Below, piece after piece: positions 19,777-29,333 of a stretch of 64,000 bases of DNA. The translations under genes and the position numbers were made by a program. Below the pieces are notes generated by a model, which searched no databases, was not told the DNA's origin, and was given only the letters and a program-made list of their open reading frames with translations. The stretch's first letter is position 1. The number at the start of each line of letters is the position of its first letter. The DNA lies in contig WYBT01000004.1 of NCBI GenBank assembly GCA_011525785.1, positions 124,001-188,000 on the forward strand. The letters run 5' to 3'. Source of the stretch: Planctomycetaceae bacterium (GTDB taxonomy: Bacteria > Planctomycetota > UBA1135 > GCA-002686595).

Positions 19777-22266
19777 TCACGGCACGCTGATCTCGAGGCC
19801 GTTGCTCGAGCACCAGCCGCCGGTGGTTCCGCAGTTGGAGGGGAAGACGTACTGCGCGTAGTAGCGCGCGCCGGAGCTCATCAATGAGCTTGCGACGGGC
19901 GTGCTGACGAAGCCCCAGGCGTCGGCGTCGACGGCGATGCGCGCGACGAGTGAGTCGGGGGCGACGTGCAGCGCTGCGGCGCCGCGCGACGAGTTGAGCG
20001 CTGCGGGCGCGGTCGAGATGAGCAGCCAGCCGGTGGCCGAGGGCGGCGCGGCGCTGCACAGGAGCTCGAAGTTCGAAGCGCCGGCGAACGGTTGGCGCGA
20101 GGCCTGCAATTGGAGCGGGCCGAGGCACGACGGCGTCGACACGCCGCGCGTCTCGATGCCGGTGGGATTGAGGTTGAGCACGCCGATGAAGGCGTCCCAC
20201 TGGCCGCCGGCGAAGTGCGTCTGGGCTGCGCCGGGCGTCGTCGGCGCGCCGCCGGGCGTGTAGCCGGTGAGCGCGATGCGTCCGCTCGAGTTCATCGCCG
20301 AGCTGGAGGCGTAGCCGTTTCCGGCTCCGCCGTAATGGGAGAAGTAGATCACGCGCGACCCGTTGGGCAGCAGGCGCGCCGCGAAGCCGTCGACCCCGCT
20401 GGGTTGCACGGCGAACGCGCCGGGCGTGCCGGGCAGCCCCGCACTTCTGCCTCCGGTCATCGCCACACCCGAGGGATCCACATCGATGTCGAACCCCTCG
20501 CCAGCGAGGTAGGTCAGGTAGCGCAAGGTCGCGCCGTCGAAGCTCACGCGTCCGACGAAGCCGAGCGCGCCGGGTTGGGTGGTCTGGTGCGCGCCTGGTG
20601 TGACGGGGAGATTGACCGAGAACGTGCGGCCGCACACGTACACGTCGCCGCGCGCGTCCAGTGCGAGGCCGTGCGCCTCGTCGGTGCCGCTGCCGCCGAA
20701 CAGCCCGCTCCACAGTATTGCTGCACCGTCGTGGCGCAGGCGCGAGATGCCGACGTTCCAGCCTGAGTTGCCTGGCGGGAGCGCGAACAAGGCGCCGGAT
20801 GTGTGCGGGAACTGCGGCGCGGTGCCGGTACGAGCCACCAGTGTGATGTTCTCGTTCCCGTCGAGCGCGATGCCGTACACCGGACCCGCGTTGTTGGCGA
20901 GCGTCGACCACTCCAGCGCGGTCCCGGTCGGGTTGAGGCGCGTGACGAAACCGGGTCCCGATTGACCGAGCGCAGGGCTCTTGTAGGCCCCGGGAGTGGT
21001 CGGGAAGTCGGTCATCCCAGACAAGGTCGACCCTGTCGCCCCAGCGACGATCGTGGCGCCGGACGGCGCCACGGCCAGCGTGTTTCCATGTTCGTTCGCC
21101 GTGTTGCCTAAGTACGTCGAGAACACGAGTTGCGATCCCTGCGGGTTGAGCCGCAGCACGAAGACGTCGCTGAATACCGGATTCGAGCTGTCGTAGGCGC
21201 CGGGGGTTGTCGGAAAGTCATGGGCGAAGGCGGTTCCCACCGCTGTCACTTCGCCGTTGGGCGAGATCTCGAGGTCGTTGACGGTGTCTTGGGTCGACCA
21301 TCCGCCGATGCTGGCGGCGTAAACGAGCTGCCCTGTGCTGGCTGTCATTTTCGCAATGAAGATGTCGTTCCAATTCGGACCGACGACTTGGAAGGCGCCC
21401 GGCGTGATCGGGAAGTTCAGCGCCGCATAGGTGCCCGCCACGACGACCGTGCCGTCCTCGGCGATGTCGATGGCGTCGCCGGCGTCGATCGCCGACGAGC
21501 CCAACATCGAGCCCCACACCAGCGCCGGGTCGATCACCAGTCGCCGCTGCATGGCTGCGCCACCCACGGAGAAACCGAAAGCGCTCGCGCCAAGCTGCGT
21601 GTAGCGACATGCGAGCCAGCGCTTCTCGCCGACATCGTCGAGCTGCCACGTGCGTCCCTGTGGCTGTTGCAACGGTCCCGCCGCCGTTGTCAAACGGAGT
21701 TCGCCCCGCGCACCCAACTCGAACTGTTCGACGCCCTCCACACGCACCACGACTTTCGATACGTCCGCCGCACGCTCGAACTCCAGGTCGTACTTGGGGA
21801 TTCCTGCCTCTTCGCGCACGATCAGATCGACGCCGTCGTACAGTCCGCGCAGGCGCACCTGCCCGAATGCGCCGACATCGCTGCGCCACTGCGCCGGATC
21901 CGCGCCCCGGAAGTAGCTGAACACGATGTCTTGCTGGTGTTCGCCGAGCACCTCGTGCGCATGCGCGGCGCCCTCGAACTCCATGCGCACCAGCGCGCCG
22001 CGCGTGGGATCGCCGGGCTGATACAACTGCAACGCCAACGCGCCGCGCTCGACGCGCACCAGCATCCCGGGGAACTGCGCCACGAACAGCGCATCGGTCG
22101 CGAACTGCCCGCGGTTGGCGATGAACACCGGCGGCGTGCGCGGGACGGCGCTCATCACCGACGGCGCCGGAGCGCGCGTGGACGTGACCTCACCCTGGGC
22201 TCGAACGGTCGCGCCCAGCGCGACGAGCGCGCCAACCAGGACTCCCGACTTGACAGCGATCTTCAT
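19777..22266 (-). CDS. Secreted SBBP-repeat beta-propeller protein
   Basis: An 829-residue exported protein. The signal peptide (MKIAVKSGVLVGALVALGA...) probably ends near VRA-QG. Residues about 45-240 form the N-terminal domain often found with SBBP repeats (starts FIANRGQF). At least eight SBBP-type repeats follow, recognisable by blocks such as DFPTTPGAY and FVTRLNP.GT. The C-terminal part (about 735-829) resembles secreted planctomycete tails and ends ARYYAQYVFPSNC...GLEISVP. ATG 22266 directly precedes the signal peptide; GGAG lies about 10 nt upstream. It follows the copper-oxidase-like gene by 41 bases on the same strand. Both lie inside the 5.3-kb inserted block. The function is unknown; an extracellular binding or structural role is likely. 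Confidence 0.85.
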   Translation of the reverse strand: MKIAVKSGVLVGALVALGATVRAQGEVTSTRAPAPSVMSAVPRTPPVFIANRGQFATDALFVAQFPGMLVRVERGALALQLYQPGDPTRGALVRMEFEGAAHAHEVLGEHQQDIVFSYFRGADPAQWRSDVGAFGQVRLRGLYDGVDLIVREEAGIPKYDLEFERAADVSKVVVRVEGVEQFELGARGELRLTTAAGPLQQPQGRTWQLDDVGEKRWLACRYTQLGASAFGFSVGGAAMQRRLVIDPALVWGSMLGSSAIDAGDAIDIAEDGTVVVAGTYAALNFPITPGAFQVVGPNWNDIFIAKMTASTGQLVYAASIGGWSTQDTVNDLEISPNGEVTAVGTAFAHDFPTTPGAYDSSNPVFSDVFVLRLNPQGSQLVFSTYLGNTANEHGNTLAVAPSGATIVAGATGSTLSGMTDFPTTPGAYKSPALGQSGPGFVTRLNPTGTALEWSTLANNAGPVYGIALDGNENITLVARTGTAPQFPHTSGALFALPPGNSGWNVGISRLRHDGAAILWSGLFGGSGTDEAHGLALDARGDVYVCGRTFSVNLPVTPGAHQTTQPGALGFVGRVSFDGATLRYLTYLAGEGFDIDVDPSGVAMTGGRSAGLPGTPGAFAVQPSGVDGFAARLLPNGSRVIYFSHYGGAGNGYASSSAMNSSGRIALTGYTPGGAPTTPGAAQTHFAGGQWDAFIGVLNLNPTGIETRGVSTPSCLGPLQLQASRQPFAGASNFELLCSAAPPSATGWLLISTAPAALNSSRGAAALHVAPDSLVARIAVDADAWGFVSTPVASSLMSSGARYYAQYVFPSNCGTTGGWCSSNGLEISVP

Positions 22267-22307
22267 GATCTGGTGACTCCACGGACGGACAGCCTGTGTG
22301 TGCATTC

Positions 22308-24427
22308 TCACTCGAACTTGATGAACCGTGCGGGTGAGGGCACGCGCTGACCCGGCGCGCCAGGGAGGGATTCCGTCTCAGCGATGACGAACAGCATGTA
22401 CCAGCCCGCGGGCCCCAGATCGTCCGTGGGGGCTTCGACGGTGGCGGTCCACTCGCCCGGGTCGCCTCCCGGCGTGAGCGTGAAGGCCAGCTCGATGTAG
22501 CGCTGGTCGAAGTCGAAGAAGTGCGTCGCGGAGGCCGGCCGCAGCAGAACCACCTCGGTCGGCGGCAACTCGCCCGAGCCCGAGATCTCGAACGTCCTGG
22601 TCACGGCCGAGGGAGACCGTGCAGGGTTGATGGAACGCTGAAGCGGGTCAGCCCCGGCGCGATGTCGATGTGCGGCCGCCAGGGCGCGAACATGTAGGGC
22701 GGCGAGTAGATCTCGCCGGAGTAGGACGCGGCGAGCATTCCGGGTGCGTTGCACGAGTCGTGACCCTCGTCGTCGCCGCCAACCAAGAACACACGGCCAT
22801 CAGGCAGGAGCACCGACGTGGAGTGGTAGAGGCGCTCGGTCGGCACGCCGGTTCGCGGGTGGGGGTTGCTCGTTGCGGGGAGTGGTGTGACCACCGCTGG
22901 GTCGACTGGAAGGTCACCAACGTCGACCAAGTACGGCTGGGTCACGCAGACCGCTGATCCGTTCTGCCAGAGCTTCCCGCCCAGGACCAAGATCTCGCCA
23001 GTCGGCAAGATCACGGCATTGCCGAACAGTCGCGAGTCGGTGATCGTCGCCTTGTTTTGCCAGATTGGCGTGAAGCCCGGGTTGCCGTTGGGGATGAACT
23101 CGCGGATCACCGGGTGGTGCGGCGCGCTGGCGGGGGCGCCTTGCTGCTTTCCATTGAGCACGATGACACGATCGTGCACGGGTTGTCCGGACTCGTTGCG
23201 AGTGTGCATCAGCACCGCGTTGCCGTAGTAGCGGTCTCCATCGCCAGAGCCAACCAGAGCCGGCTCGGGTTGGCGCCCCTCCACCAGCTCCCAGTTCTGC
23301 GGACTCCCCGTGTACAGCGAAGGATACGGCGCCTTCATGGCCCAGTTCTGCCGTGGCGCGCTCGCGTTGGGTTGGTCCAAGTACGACGATGTGTCGAAGG
23401 CGACGAAGATCTCCTTGCCGTTCGCGACCGAGAGCTGGAATGCTCGCGGATACGAGTCGAGGTAGCGAAACACGGGCGGCGGCGCGGGCGGCGGGACGGT
23501 GGGGTCCTCCTCGTAGAGCTCGTGATCGGATGGAACGGATTGGACCCCGTCGTAGTTGACGGCCGGAGTGAGCGGACACTTCCAGTTCACACCCGCCAGC
23601 CGCTCCCACACGGCGCTGCCCTTGTAGCAGTGCGGGCAGTTGTCGCAGGTCAGGGTTGGATCCCACACGTGGCAACGATTGGGGGTCTGGTCGAACGCAC
23701 CACCGAACGCCAACGTGGCGCCGCTGGGAGTCGTGAACGTGGCGCACGTGACTTGTCCCAGGCGCGGCGGAATCGGCTCGTCGTTCAGTGTCAGGAGGGT
23801 CGGGTACCAGCGCTCGCGCGCGAAGTCATTCAACTGCACCCACGGGCTGCCGCTAGGGGTGGGAATCACGGGATACACACCGCTCGTGTCCACTGCGCCG
23901 AGCGCGCTCGCCACAAAGCGGTACGTGGAGAGCGCGAGGAACAGCCGCGTTGTGGGGCCACCGCCAACAACGAGTCGACCGCGCTCGTCCCACGAGTGAC
24001 CGGCGCAGAACAGGTTGGCGGCGAGTGTCGGGTGCTCGATCTTGATCAACTGCGTCGGCGACTGCGGGTCGAACAGCCAAGTCTCCGTCGTCGCCGACGC
24101 CGGGCCGCTGCAACACCACAGGCTCTCATTACGCCACATCAGGACCTTGCCCTGATGAAGTCCCACCGGAATCAGCGACGCATGCGAGAACTCGAGCAGC
24201 GTGCACTTGATGCCGTTCGAACAAGTCTGCTCTACGGGCGGCGCGGGACATGCAACCGGATAACCGAGCACCTGACACGACCAATCCCACGGACCGCTCC
24301 ACGCGCCGGCGCCCTGCGCGATGGCGCCGTTCGCGAATACGAACATCGCGAGCGCCGCCGTGAGTGCGTTGCGGCGACTTGGTTGCTGCCCACGAGCGGA
24401 CCATTGATCTGCGAGGCGAGCTGACAT
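22308..24427 (-). pseudogene. Secreted galactose/glyoxal oxidase-like copper radical oxidase, interrupted by a frameshift
   Basis: A signal peptide (about residues 19-38, ending AIA-QG) precedes a kelch-type propeller like that of AA5 copper radical oxidases. The cofactor residues are recognisable: C141 in NLFCAGHSWD, Y208 in RERWYPT, and Y534-H535 in ERLYHSTSVLLPDGRV. The reading frame stops at 22601-22603 just after FSVPSTLHG. The rest of the C-terminal all-beta domain (TFEISGSG...VVLLRPASATHFFDFDQRY, ending at 22308) continues in the -1 frame from about 22620. The last expected copper ligand, His in ATHFF (codon 22521-22523), is in that second frame, so without frameshifting no complete active site is made. 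An AAGGAG sits 6 nt before ATG 24427. A sequencing error cannot be excluded. Confidence 0.8.
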
Positions 24428-24680
24428 CCGGTACTCCTTGGGTGAAATGGAACCGAGGAAGTCTCGAGGCTTGCCGGCGCCGCTGCGGCGTCCAGCGCTC
24501 GATGGCGAGCTTGGCGGAGGAGTGGTTCCTTCGCCCGCGACAGAGCGAAGAGTAATCGAGAACGAGAAAGGGCGCCTTTCGGAGCTGGCTCGGTCGGACA
24601 GCACACCCAAGAGGATGACGTCCGCCCGAGACGGTCGTCGTTCACGGAGGGGTGCAGCTCCGTGGCGGCGGGCGCTGCTA
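24428..24680. other. Spacer between copper-oxidase-like gene and right junction copy
   Basis: About 250 bases upstream of the oxidase-like gene, ending exactly where the second junction copy begins at 24681. It holds the AAGGAG ribosome site of the oxidase-like gene near its left end. An AT-richer stretch at about 24540-24575 could include that gene's promoter. No gene is seen. Confidence 0.4.
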
Positions 24681-24866
24681 GCGATGAGCTCGACCTTCGC
24701 CGGCAACCTGACGCTGCTGGGGAGCGTGGCGAACATCATCGTCGCCGAGCGCGGGCGCGAAGTCGGCGGCATGGGCTTCGTCGAGTACGCCAAAGTCGGC
24801 GCGCCGCTGGCGCTGGCCACCACGGCGCTCGGAACGGCCTGGCTGCTCGCGCTGCACGGCGTGTGA
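24681..24866 (+). pseudogene. Orphan 3' fragment of the permease gene (right junction copy)
   Basis: This segment repeats the last 61 codons and stop of the permease gene (18296-19528), with four base differences. It encodes the STFAGNLTLLGSVANIIVAE signature but lacks the other transmembrane segments and any proper start. It ends 9 bases before the stop of the intact, convergent transglutaminase gene, which is the expected ancestral spacing between those two genes. Confidence 0.88.
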
Positions 24867-24899
24867 GCGCGAGGCTCACGCGCGCGGTTCGCCCGAGCT
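24681..24899. repeat. Right copy of the duplicated junction, direct repeat with 19343-19561
   Basis: The partner of the repeat at 19343-19561. Here the permease part is a fragment and the transglutaminase-like gene is intact, the mirror image of the left copy. The two copies bracket about 5.1 kb of inserted DNA. Confidence 0.9.
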
Positions 24900-27068
24900 G
24901 AGCTGCCCGAGCAACTCCTCGAGCTCGCGGCGTTGCGCCGAATCGAGCTCTGCGCCGCCGAAGCGCGCGGCCTCGAGCGTTCGGATCGCGCGCTCCAGCG
25001 CAGGTGCGAGCGGCTGTTCGATGCGCGCCGCGGCGCTGCGCGCGATCTCGTGCAACGTGCGCGAGGCTCGCACCTGTGCGCCGCGCGCGCGAAGGGCGGC
25101 GATGAGGCGCTCCTCGAAGGCCAGTGCGCGGCCGGCGGAAGTCCGGGAGACGCGAACGCGACTCAGTCCGCGCCGCAGCAAGCGTCCCACCAGGTAGATC
25201 GAGGCCACAAGCAGCGCCGCCGCCACGCCCAGTCCGAAGGGCCGCCCCTCCCCCGCCGAGCGCGCGAGCGCCGCCGGGCCCTCGCTGAGCAGCGTGGCGA
25301 GCTGCGCGACTCCCGGGGCATCGCCGTCGCCGCGCACAAATGACGCGAACTCGCCGCTGGCGCGCTCGCTCCAATCGGCGAGCGGGTCGAACTCTCCGCG
25401 CGGGCTGGCGCGCGCCTGCGCGTCGGGCGGCGTGGGCTCGAGTTGCACCCAGCCCAGGCCCTCGAAGTGCGCCTCGACCCAGGCGTGTCCGTGGCGCTGG
25501 CGCAGCACGTACACGCTCCACTCCGCGTCGAACTCCGCGCCTAGGAGCCCCGCGACGGCGCGCGCGGGGATGCCCTGACTGCGCAGCATGATCACGCACG
25601 CCGCGGCGATGGTCGCGCAGTAGCCCGAGCGGCGCTCGACGACGCGCGCGAGGCTCTCGAGTCCGTTGAGGTTCGATTCCGCGTCCGCATCCGCGTAGGT
25701 GTACTCGCGGAAGTGCTCCACGATCGCAAGCGCGCGCGCGGCGTCGCTGCTCGCGCCTTTCGTGACCTCGCTCGCCCGTTTCGTGATGCTCGCAAGTTGC
25801 GGCGTGGCTGCTGGCAGTTCGAGGAAGCGTCGCTGGCGATGCCGCGCCGGGCCCGGGTGGTCCGCGCTCAAGCGCGCGACGCGCGGATCGGCCGCGAGCG
25901 CGTACTCCAGTCGCTCGCCTTCGAGCGGCGCGAGCAGCGTTCCGTCGTCCAGGCGCGAGAGTTCGTCGATCCGCACCGCGAGCAGCGGCTCGAGGCGCAC
26001 CAGCGGCGCCAGGCCGCCGCGCGCGGTGCTCGCCGCGAACTGCGTCACCGTGGCAACGTGGAGCGGCGCACGCGCAGGCGGGCGCGAGAACTCGATCCAG
26101 CCGTCGTCGGCGCCGTCGGCGTGATCGAGCAACGGCTCCGGCGCCGACGTCAGTGAGCGCGACATGCGGTCCGCGCCGAAGGTGTCGAGGGTTGTGACGG
26201 GGAAGTACAGCACACGCCCATCGCGCACCGGTTCGCCGTTGCGTGCGTCGCGCAGCGCGACCTGAGCGAGAACCTCGTCCGAGCGTTCGCCCACCGAGGA
26301 CCCGAGCGACACCGAGTGCATCCACTGCGCGAGCGAGTCTGCTTCAGGCGACTGCGGCGCCGCCGCTGTGGCCGGGTCGCGGCTCGAGCGCTCGTCGAGC
26401 GCCGAGCGGTAAGCCGCTGTGCCGCGCGACACAGTCCACGCAGTCGCGATGACCACGCCGCAGGCGAGCAGCGCCGCGCCCATTCCCAGTCGCGAGCGCA
26501 GATAGATCCACGGACGACCGACGCTGGCCGGATCGCGCCGCCACATGAAGCGTGTGAGCACAGCGCGCGCGTTCGACTCGATCAAACCGAGCACGCTGAC
26601 GCCGCTCGCGAGCGCGAGCACGAGCAGCGAGATGGCCGACGGACTCCGCACCCAGTGCGCGCAGGCGACTGCGAGCATCAGCCAGTAGCCCACCGTATTC
26701 GGGCCGTTGACGGTGCTGCTCATGAGTGCGCCAAGCGCAGCGCTGAGGAACAGCGGATGCGGCCAGGACGCGTCGTGGAAGGTCGCTGCGAGCGTGACGA
26801 GAATCAGCCAGGGCGCGACGCCGACGATGACGGCTCGCCTGCGCAGCCGCATCGACCACAGATTCCGTGCGCCGGCGGACGAGACGCACGAGACGAGCAG
26901 CGCCAGGCCCTGCGAAGCGAAGGGCCCGAGGAAGAGCTCGAAACTCGGTGGCAGCGGCAGAAGAAGTTGATCGAAGCTGATCGACGTACTCAGCGCGAGC
27001 CAGGCAAAGATGGTGAGACTCCACAGCGGATCGGAGTACGACCAGCGCTCGAAGGGACCGGGCTTCAC
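24876..27068 (-). CDS. Transglutaminase-like membrane protein (TgpA type)
   Basis: A 730-residue inner-membrane protein. About six hydrophobic segments occupy residues 15-215. A long extracytoplasmic region follows, with a transglutaminase-like cysteine protease fold: C484 in RRSGYCATIAA, H528 in RHGHAWVEAHF and an acidic third residue E544 in GWVQLEPTP. Glu instead of Asp occurs in other members of this family. One more hydrophobic segment near 605-625 precedes a cytoplasmic helical tail. The start ATGA overlaps the stop of the DUF58 gene, so it is the last gene of a translationally coupled moxR-DUF58-TgpA operon. Its 3' end is duplicated as a remnant at 19538-19690. Confidence 0.88.
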   Translation of the reverse strand: MKPGPFERWSYSDPLWSLTIFAWLALSTSISFDQLLLPLPPSFELFLGPFASQGLALLVSCVSSAGARNLWSMRLRRRAVIVGVAPWLILVTLAATFHDASWPHPLFLSAALGALMSSTVNGPNTVGYWLMLAVACAHWVRSPSAISLLVLALASGVSVLGLIESNARAVLTRFMWRRDPASVGRPWIYLRSRLGMGAALLACGVVIATAWTVSRGTAAYRSALDERSSRDPATAAAPQSPEADSLAQWMHSVSLGSSVGERSDEVLAQVALRDARNGEPVRDGRVLYFPVTTLDTFGADRMSRSLTSAPEPLLDHADGADDGWIEFSRPPARAPLHVATVTQFAASTARGGLAPLVRLEPLLAVRIDELSRLDDGTLLAPLEGERLEYALAADPRVARLSADHPGPARHRQRRFLELPAATPQLASITKRASEVTKGASSDAARALAIVEHFREYTYADADAESNLNGLESLARVVERRSGYCATIAAACVIMLRSQGIPARAVAGLLGAEFDAEWSVYVLRQRHGHAWVEAHFEGLGWVQLEPTPPDAQARASPRGEFDPLADWSERASGEFASFVRGDGDAPGVAQLATLLSEGPAALARSAGEGRPFGLGVAAALLVASIYLVGRLLRRGLSRVRVSRTSAGRALAFEERLIAALRARGAQVRASRTLHEIARSAAARIEQPLAPALERAIRTLEAARFGGAELDSAQRRELEELLGQLSSGEPRA

Positions 27069-28216
27069 GAGCGCGCTCCCGTGATCGCTCGCACCGGCGC
27101 GGCCACGACGACGGCGGCGCCGCTATCCGCGCGCTGGAGCACACGGCCCATCTCGCGCGCGCCGGGCCAGGCGCCGATCACGAACGCGCCTTCCGACAGC
27201 GACTCTTGCACAGCGCTGCGCAGCGCGGAGAGACCGCCAGCGTGCTCGCCGCACTCCACGAGCGCGAGGCGCGCCATGAGCGACTGCACGCTGCCGCGCC
27301 CGGCGCTCACGCGCAGTGACCAAGGACGCGGCCCATCGAATCGAACGAGCGTCGCTTCGCCCGCGCGCGCGCGGCGCTCGGCCACGGCCGCCGCGAGCGA
27401 CACGGCGCGTTCGAAGCCGTCGTGCAGCCTTCCAGCGGCGGGCGCGTGCTCAATCCAGCCAATCAGCACGACCTTGGCTTCAGGCTGCTCCTCGCCGCGC
27501 AGCTCGCGCACGACGGTCTTGCCACGCCGCGCGCTCGAGCGCCAGTGGATGCGGTGCGGGCTGTCGCCGGGCCGCGCGTCGCGCAGCGCGTAGAACTCTT
27601 CGTCGCCGCGCCGCGAACGCGTGTCGAGACTGTGCTCGCGTCGACGGATCGTGCGCCGCACAGGATCGAACTTGAGCGCGGCCAGTTGCGGCAGGCTGAG
27701 CCAGTCCACCTCGAGCTCGAAGTGCGCCGTCGCGCGCCACATGCCGAGCGGATGCTCGCTGGCGACGCGCAGTGCGAGCTTGTCGATCGGGCCGCGCCGG
27801 CGCGTTCGCCACTCGCAGTCCGACCAGGCGAGCGCGAGGCCCTCCGCTGAGAATGCTGCTGGCGCGCGTTGCGCGACCAGCGCGAGCGGGCGCGACGACG
27901 CCGGGCCATCGCCGCCCGAGTGGACGATCATGTCACGCGGAACCAGTCCGCGACGTTTGCATCCGAGCAGCAGCGGAAACTCGAAGCGTTGTCCGGTTCG
28001 CACGCTGCGCTTGCTCTCCGCGCGCGCATGAACGCGACGCAGCGTGAGCCACGCGAGCGGGCCCGACACGACGAAGGCGGCCAGGATCAGCGCCGGCAAA
28101 AGCGCCAGTCCTGATCCGAACGGGACAGTCACCGCCAGTCCACACAGCGCCAGCAGCAACGCGGTGCGACCCGCGAGCGTCCACTCGAGCGTGACGCGCT
28201 GCGCACGCTCGCTCAT
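27065..28216 (-). CDS. DUF58 domain protein
   Basis: A 383-residue protein with two hydrophobic segments at the N terminus (about 15-55) and the DUF58 signature in the middle: EEFYALRDARPGDSPHRIHW, then RRGKTVVRELRGEE. DUF58 proteins have a von Willebrand A-like fold and are coupled to MoxR ATPases. ATG 28216 overlaps the moxR stop and its own stop overlaps the transglutaminase start, both as ATGA, so the three proteins are probably made together. It may act in envelope protein assembly or stress response, by analogy with other MoxR-DUF58 pairs. Confidence 0.9.
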   Translation of the reverse strand: MSERAQRVTLEWTLAGRTALLLALCGLAVTVPFGSGLALLPALILAAFVVSGPLAWLTLRRVHARAESKRSVRTGQRFEFPLLLGCKRRGLVPRDMIVHSGGDGPASSRPLALVAQRAPAAFSAEGLALAWSDCEWRTRRRGPIDKLALRVASEHPLGMWRATAHFELEVDWLSLPQLAALKFDPVRRTIRRREHSLDTRSRRGDEEFYALRDARPGDSPHRIHWRSSARRGKTVVRELRGEEQPEAKVVLIGWIEHAPAAGRLHDGFERAVSLAAAVAERRARAGEATLVRFDGPRPWSLRVSAGRGSVQSLMARLALVECGEHAGGLSALRSAVQESLSEGAFVIGAWPGAREMGRVLQRADSGAAVVVAAPVRAITGARS

Positions 28217-29208
28217 CGCGGGACCGCGAGCTCCTCGAGCAGCTCGCGCAGCAACTCCGCGCTGGCCTGCGGCTCGCTCGCTTCGCCGGCGGGCGCAAGG
28301 CGGTGTGCGAGCACCGGAACGGCCGCGCGCTTGAAGTCGTCCGGCGTGCAGAAATCGCGGCCGTCGAGCAGCGCCAGCGCCTGGGCCACGCGCCGCAGCG
28401 ACAGCAGGGCGCGCGTGCTCACTCCGTGCAGGAAGCGGCCGCTCTCGCGCGTCGCTCGCGCGATCTCGAGCGCGTAGTTCAGAAGCGTGTCGTCGATGCG
28501 CGCCGCGTTGCACAGTTCGCGGTAGGCGACCAGGTCGGCGAGCGAGAGGCACGGCGCGAGCTGTTCGAGCTGCGACTCGCCGCCTGCGCCGCGCAAGAGC
28601 AGCAGCTCGGCCTCGCGCGGCGGATGGCCCAGGCTCAAGCGCACCGTGAAGCGGTCGAGTTGCGACTCGGGCAGCGGGTACGTGCCTTCGAACTCGAGCG
28701 GGTTCTGCGTCGCGATCACGAAAAAGGGCTTGGGCAGCGCCTTGGTCGTGCCTTCGATGGAAACTTGGCCTTCGCTCATGCACTCCAGCAGCGCCGACTG
28801 CGTGCGCGGCGGAGTGCGATTGAGTTCGTCGGCCAGCACGATGTTCGCGAACACCGGCCCGGGCTTGAACACGAACACGGCGCGCTCCTGCGACCAGACC
28901 GCGACGCCCAAAACGTCGGAGGGCAAGAGGTCGGAGGTGAACTGGATGCGGCGGAACTGCGCGCCGAGGGAACGCGCGAGCGCGCGGGCCAGCGTCGTTT
29001 TGCCCGAGCCGGGCGCATCTTCGAGCAGCAGGTGGCCCCCGGCGAGCAGGCAGGCTGCCGCGAGTTCGAGTTGTTCGCGCTTGCCCAGCAGCACCGACGA
29101 GAGCGCATCGATCCAGTTCGCGAGCACGCGCGCGGGCGGGGCGGCCGGCGAGGCGGAACCGGCCGCGGAGTCAGCCGGAGATGCGGCCCGAGGAGCGGAC
29201 GAGCTCAT
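28213..29208 (-). CDS. MoxR-family AAA+ ATPase
   Basis: A 331-residue AAA+ ATPase. Walker A is DAPGSGKTTLA at residues 64-74. The Walker B region is IVLADELNRTPPRTQSALLE, and the MoxR-typical sensor block FFVIATQNPLEFEGTYPLPE follows. The N-terminal 25 residues are a Ser/Ala/Pro-rich tail. It is the first gene of the operon with the DUF58 and transglutaminase-like proteins. A near-miss of the -10-like pattern (TAACAG) lies 9 nt before ATG 29208. MoxR ATPases act as chaperones in complex assembly or maturation. Confidence 0.93.
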   Translation of the reverse strand: MSSSAPRAASPADSAAGSASPAAPPARVLANWIDALSSVLLGKREQLELAAACLLAGGHLLLEDAPGSGKTTLARALARSLGAQFRRIQFTSDLLPSDVLGVAVWSQERAVFVFKPGPVFANIVLADELNRTPPRTQSALLECMSEGQVSIEGTTKALPKPFFVIATQNPLEFEGTYPLPESQLDRFTVRLSLGHPPREAELLLLRGAGGESQLEQLAPCLSLADLVAYRELCNAARIDDTLLNYALEIARATRESGRFLHGVSTRALLSLRRVAQALALLDGRDFCTPDDFKRAAVPVLAHRLAPAGEASEPQASAELLRELLEELAVPR

Positions 29209-29280
29209 GCAGCGCCACTGTTACCGCGCGCGCTCGGCCTGGCAACCGGCGACTCCACGGGAAGCGTCACTCCGCGCCCG

Positions 29281-29286
29281 TATACT
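29281..29286 (+). promoter_or_regulatory. TATACT, -10-like box of the lysA-containing operon
   Basis: TATACT is the closest match to a consensus -10 in this part of the window. It lies 47 nt before GTG 29334, giving a conventional leader for the five-gene operon 29334-35352. Confidence 0.45.
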
Positions 29287-29333
29287 CCCGCGCTTTCGCC
29301 GCCCAAGAGCCCTCTTCAGCCCACGCTCCCACT

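Noticed and set aside
22601-22603. The TGA ending the first frame of the copper-oxidase-like gene as a second selenocysteine codon.
   Set aside because: Reading through it in frame gives no homology to the C-terminal domain, which continues in a different frame. It is a frameshift, not recoding.
19343-24899. The direct repeats as attachment sites of an integrative element.
   Set aside because: They are long pieces of ordinary coding sequence with mismatches, not short att cores, and no integrase or tRNA is present.
25434-25442. Glu instead of Asp in the transglutaminase triad (GWVQLEPTP) as sign of inactivity.
   Set aside because: EPTP at this place is common among active TgpA-like proteins, and C484 and H528 are intact.
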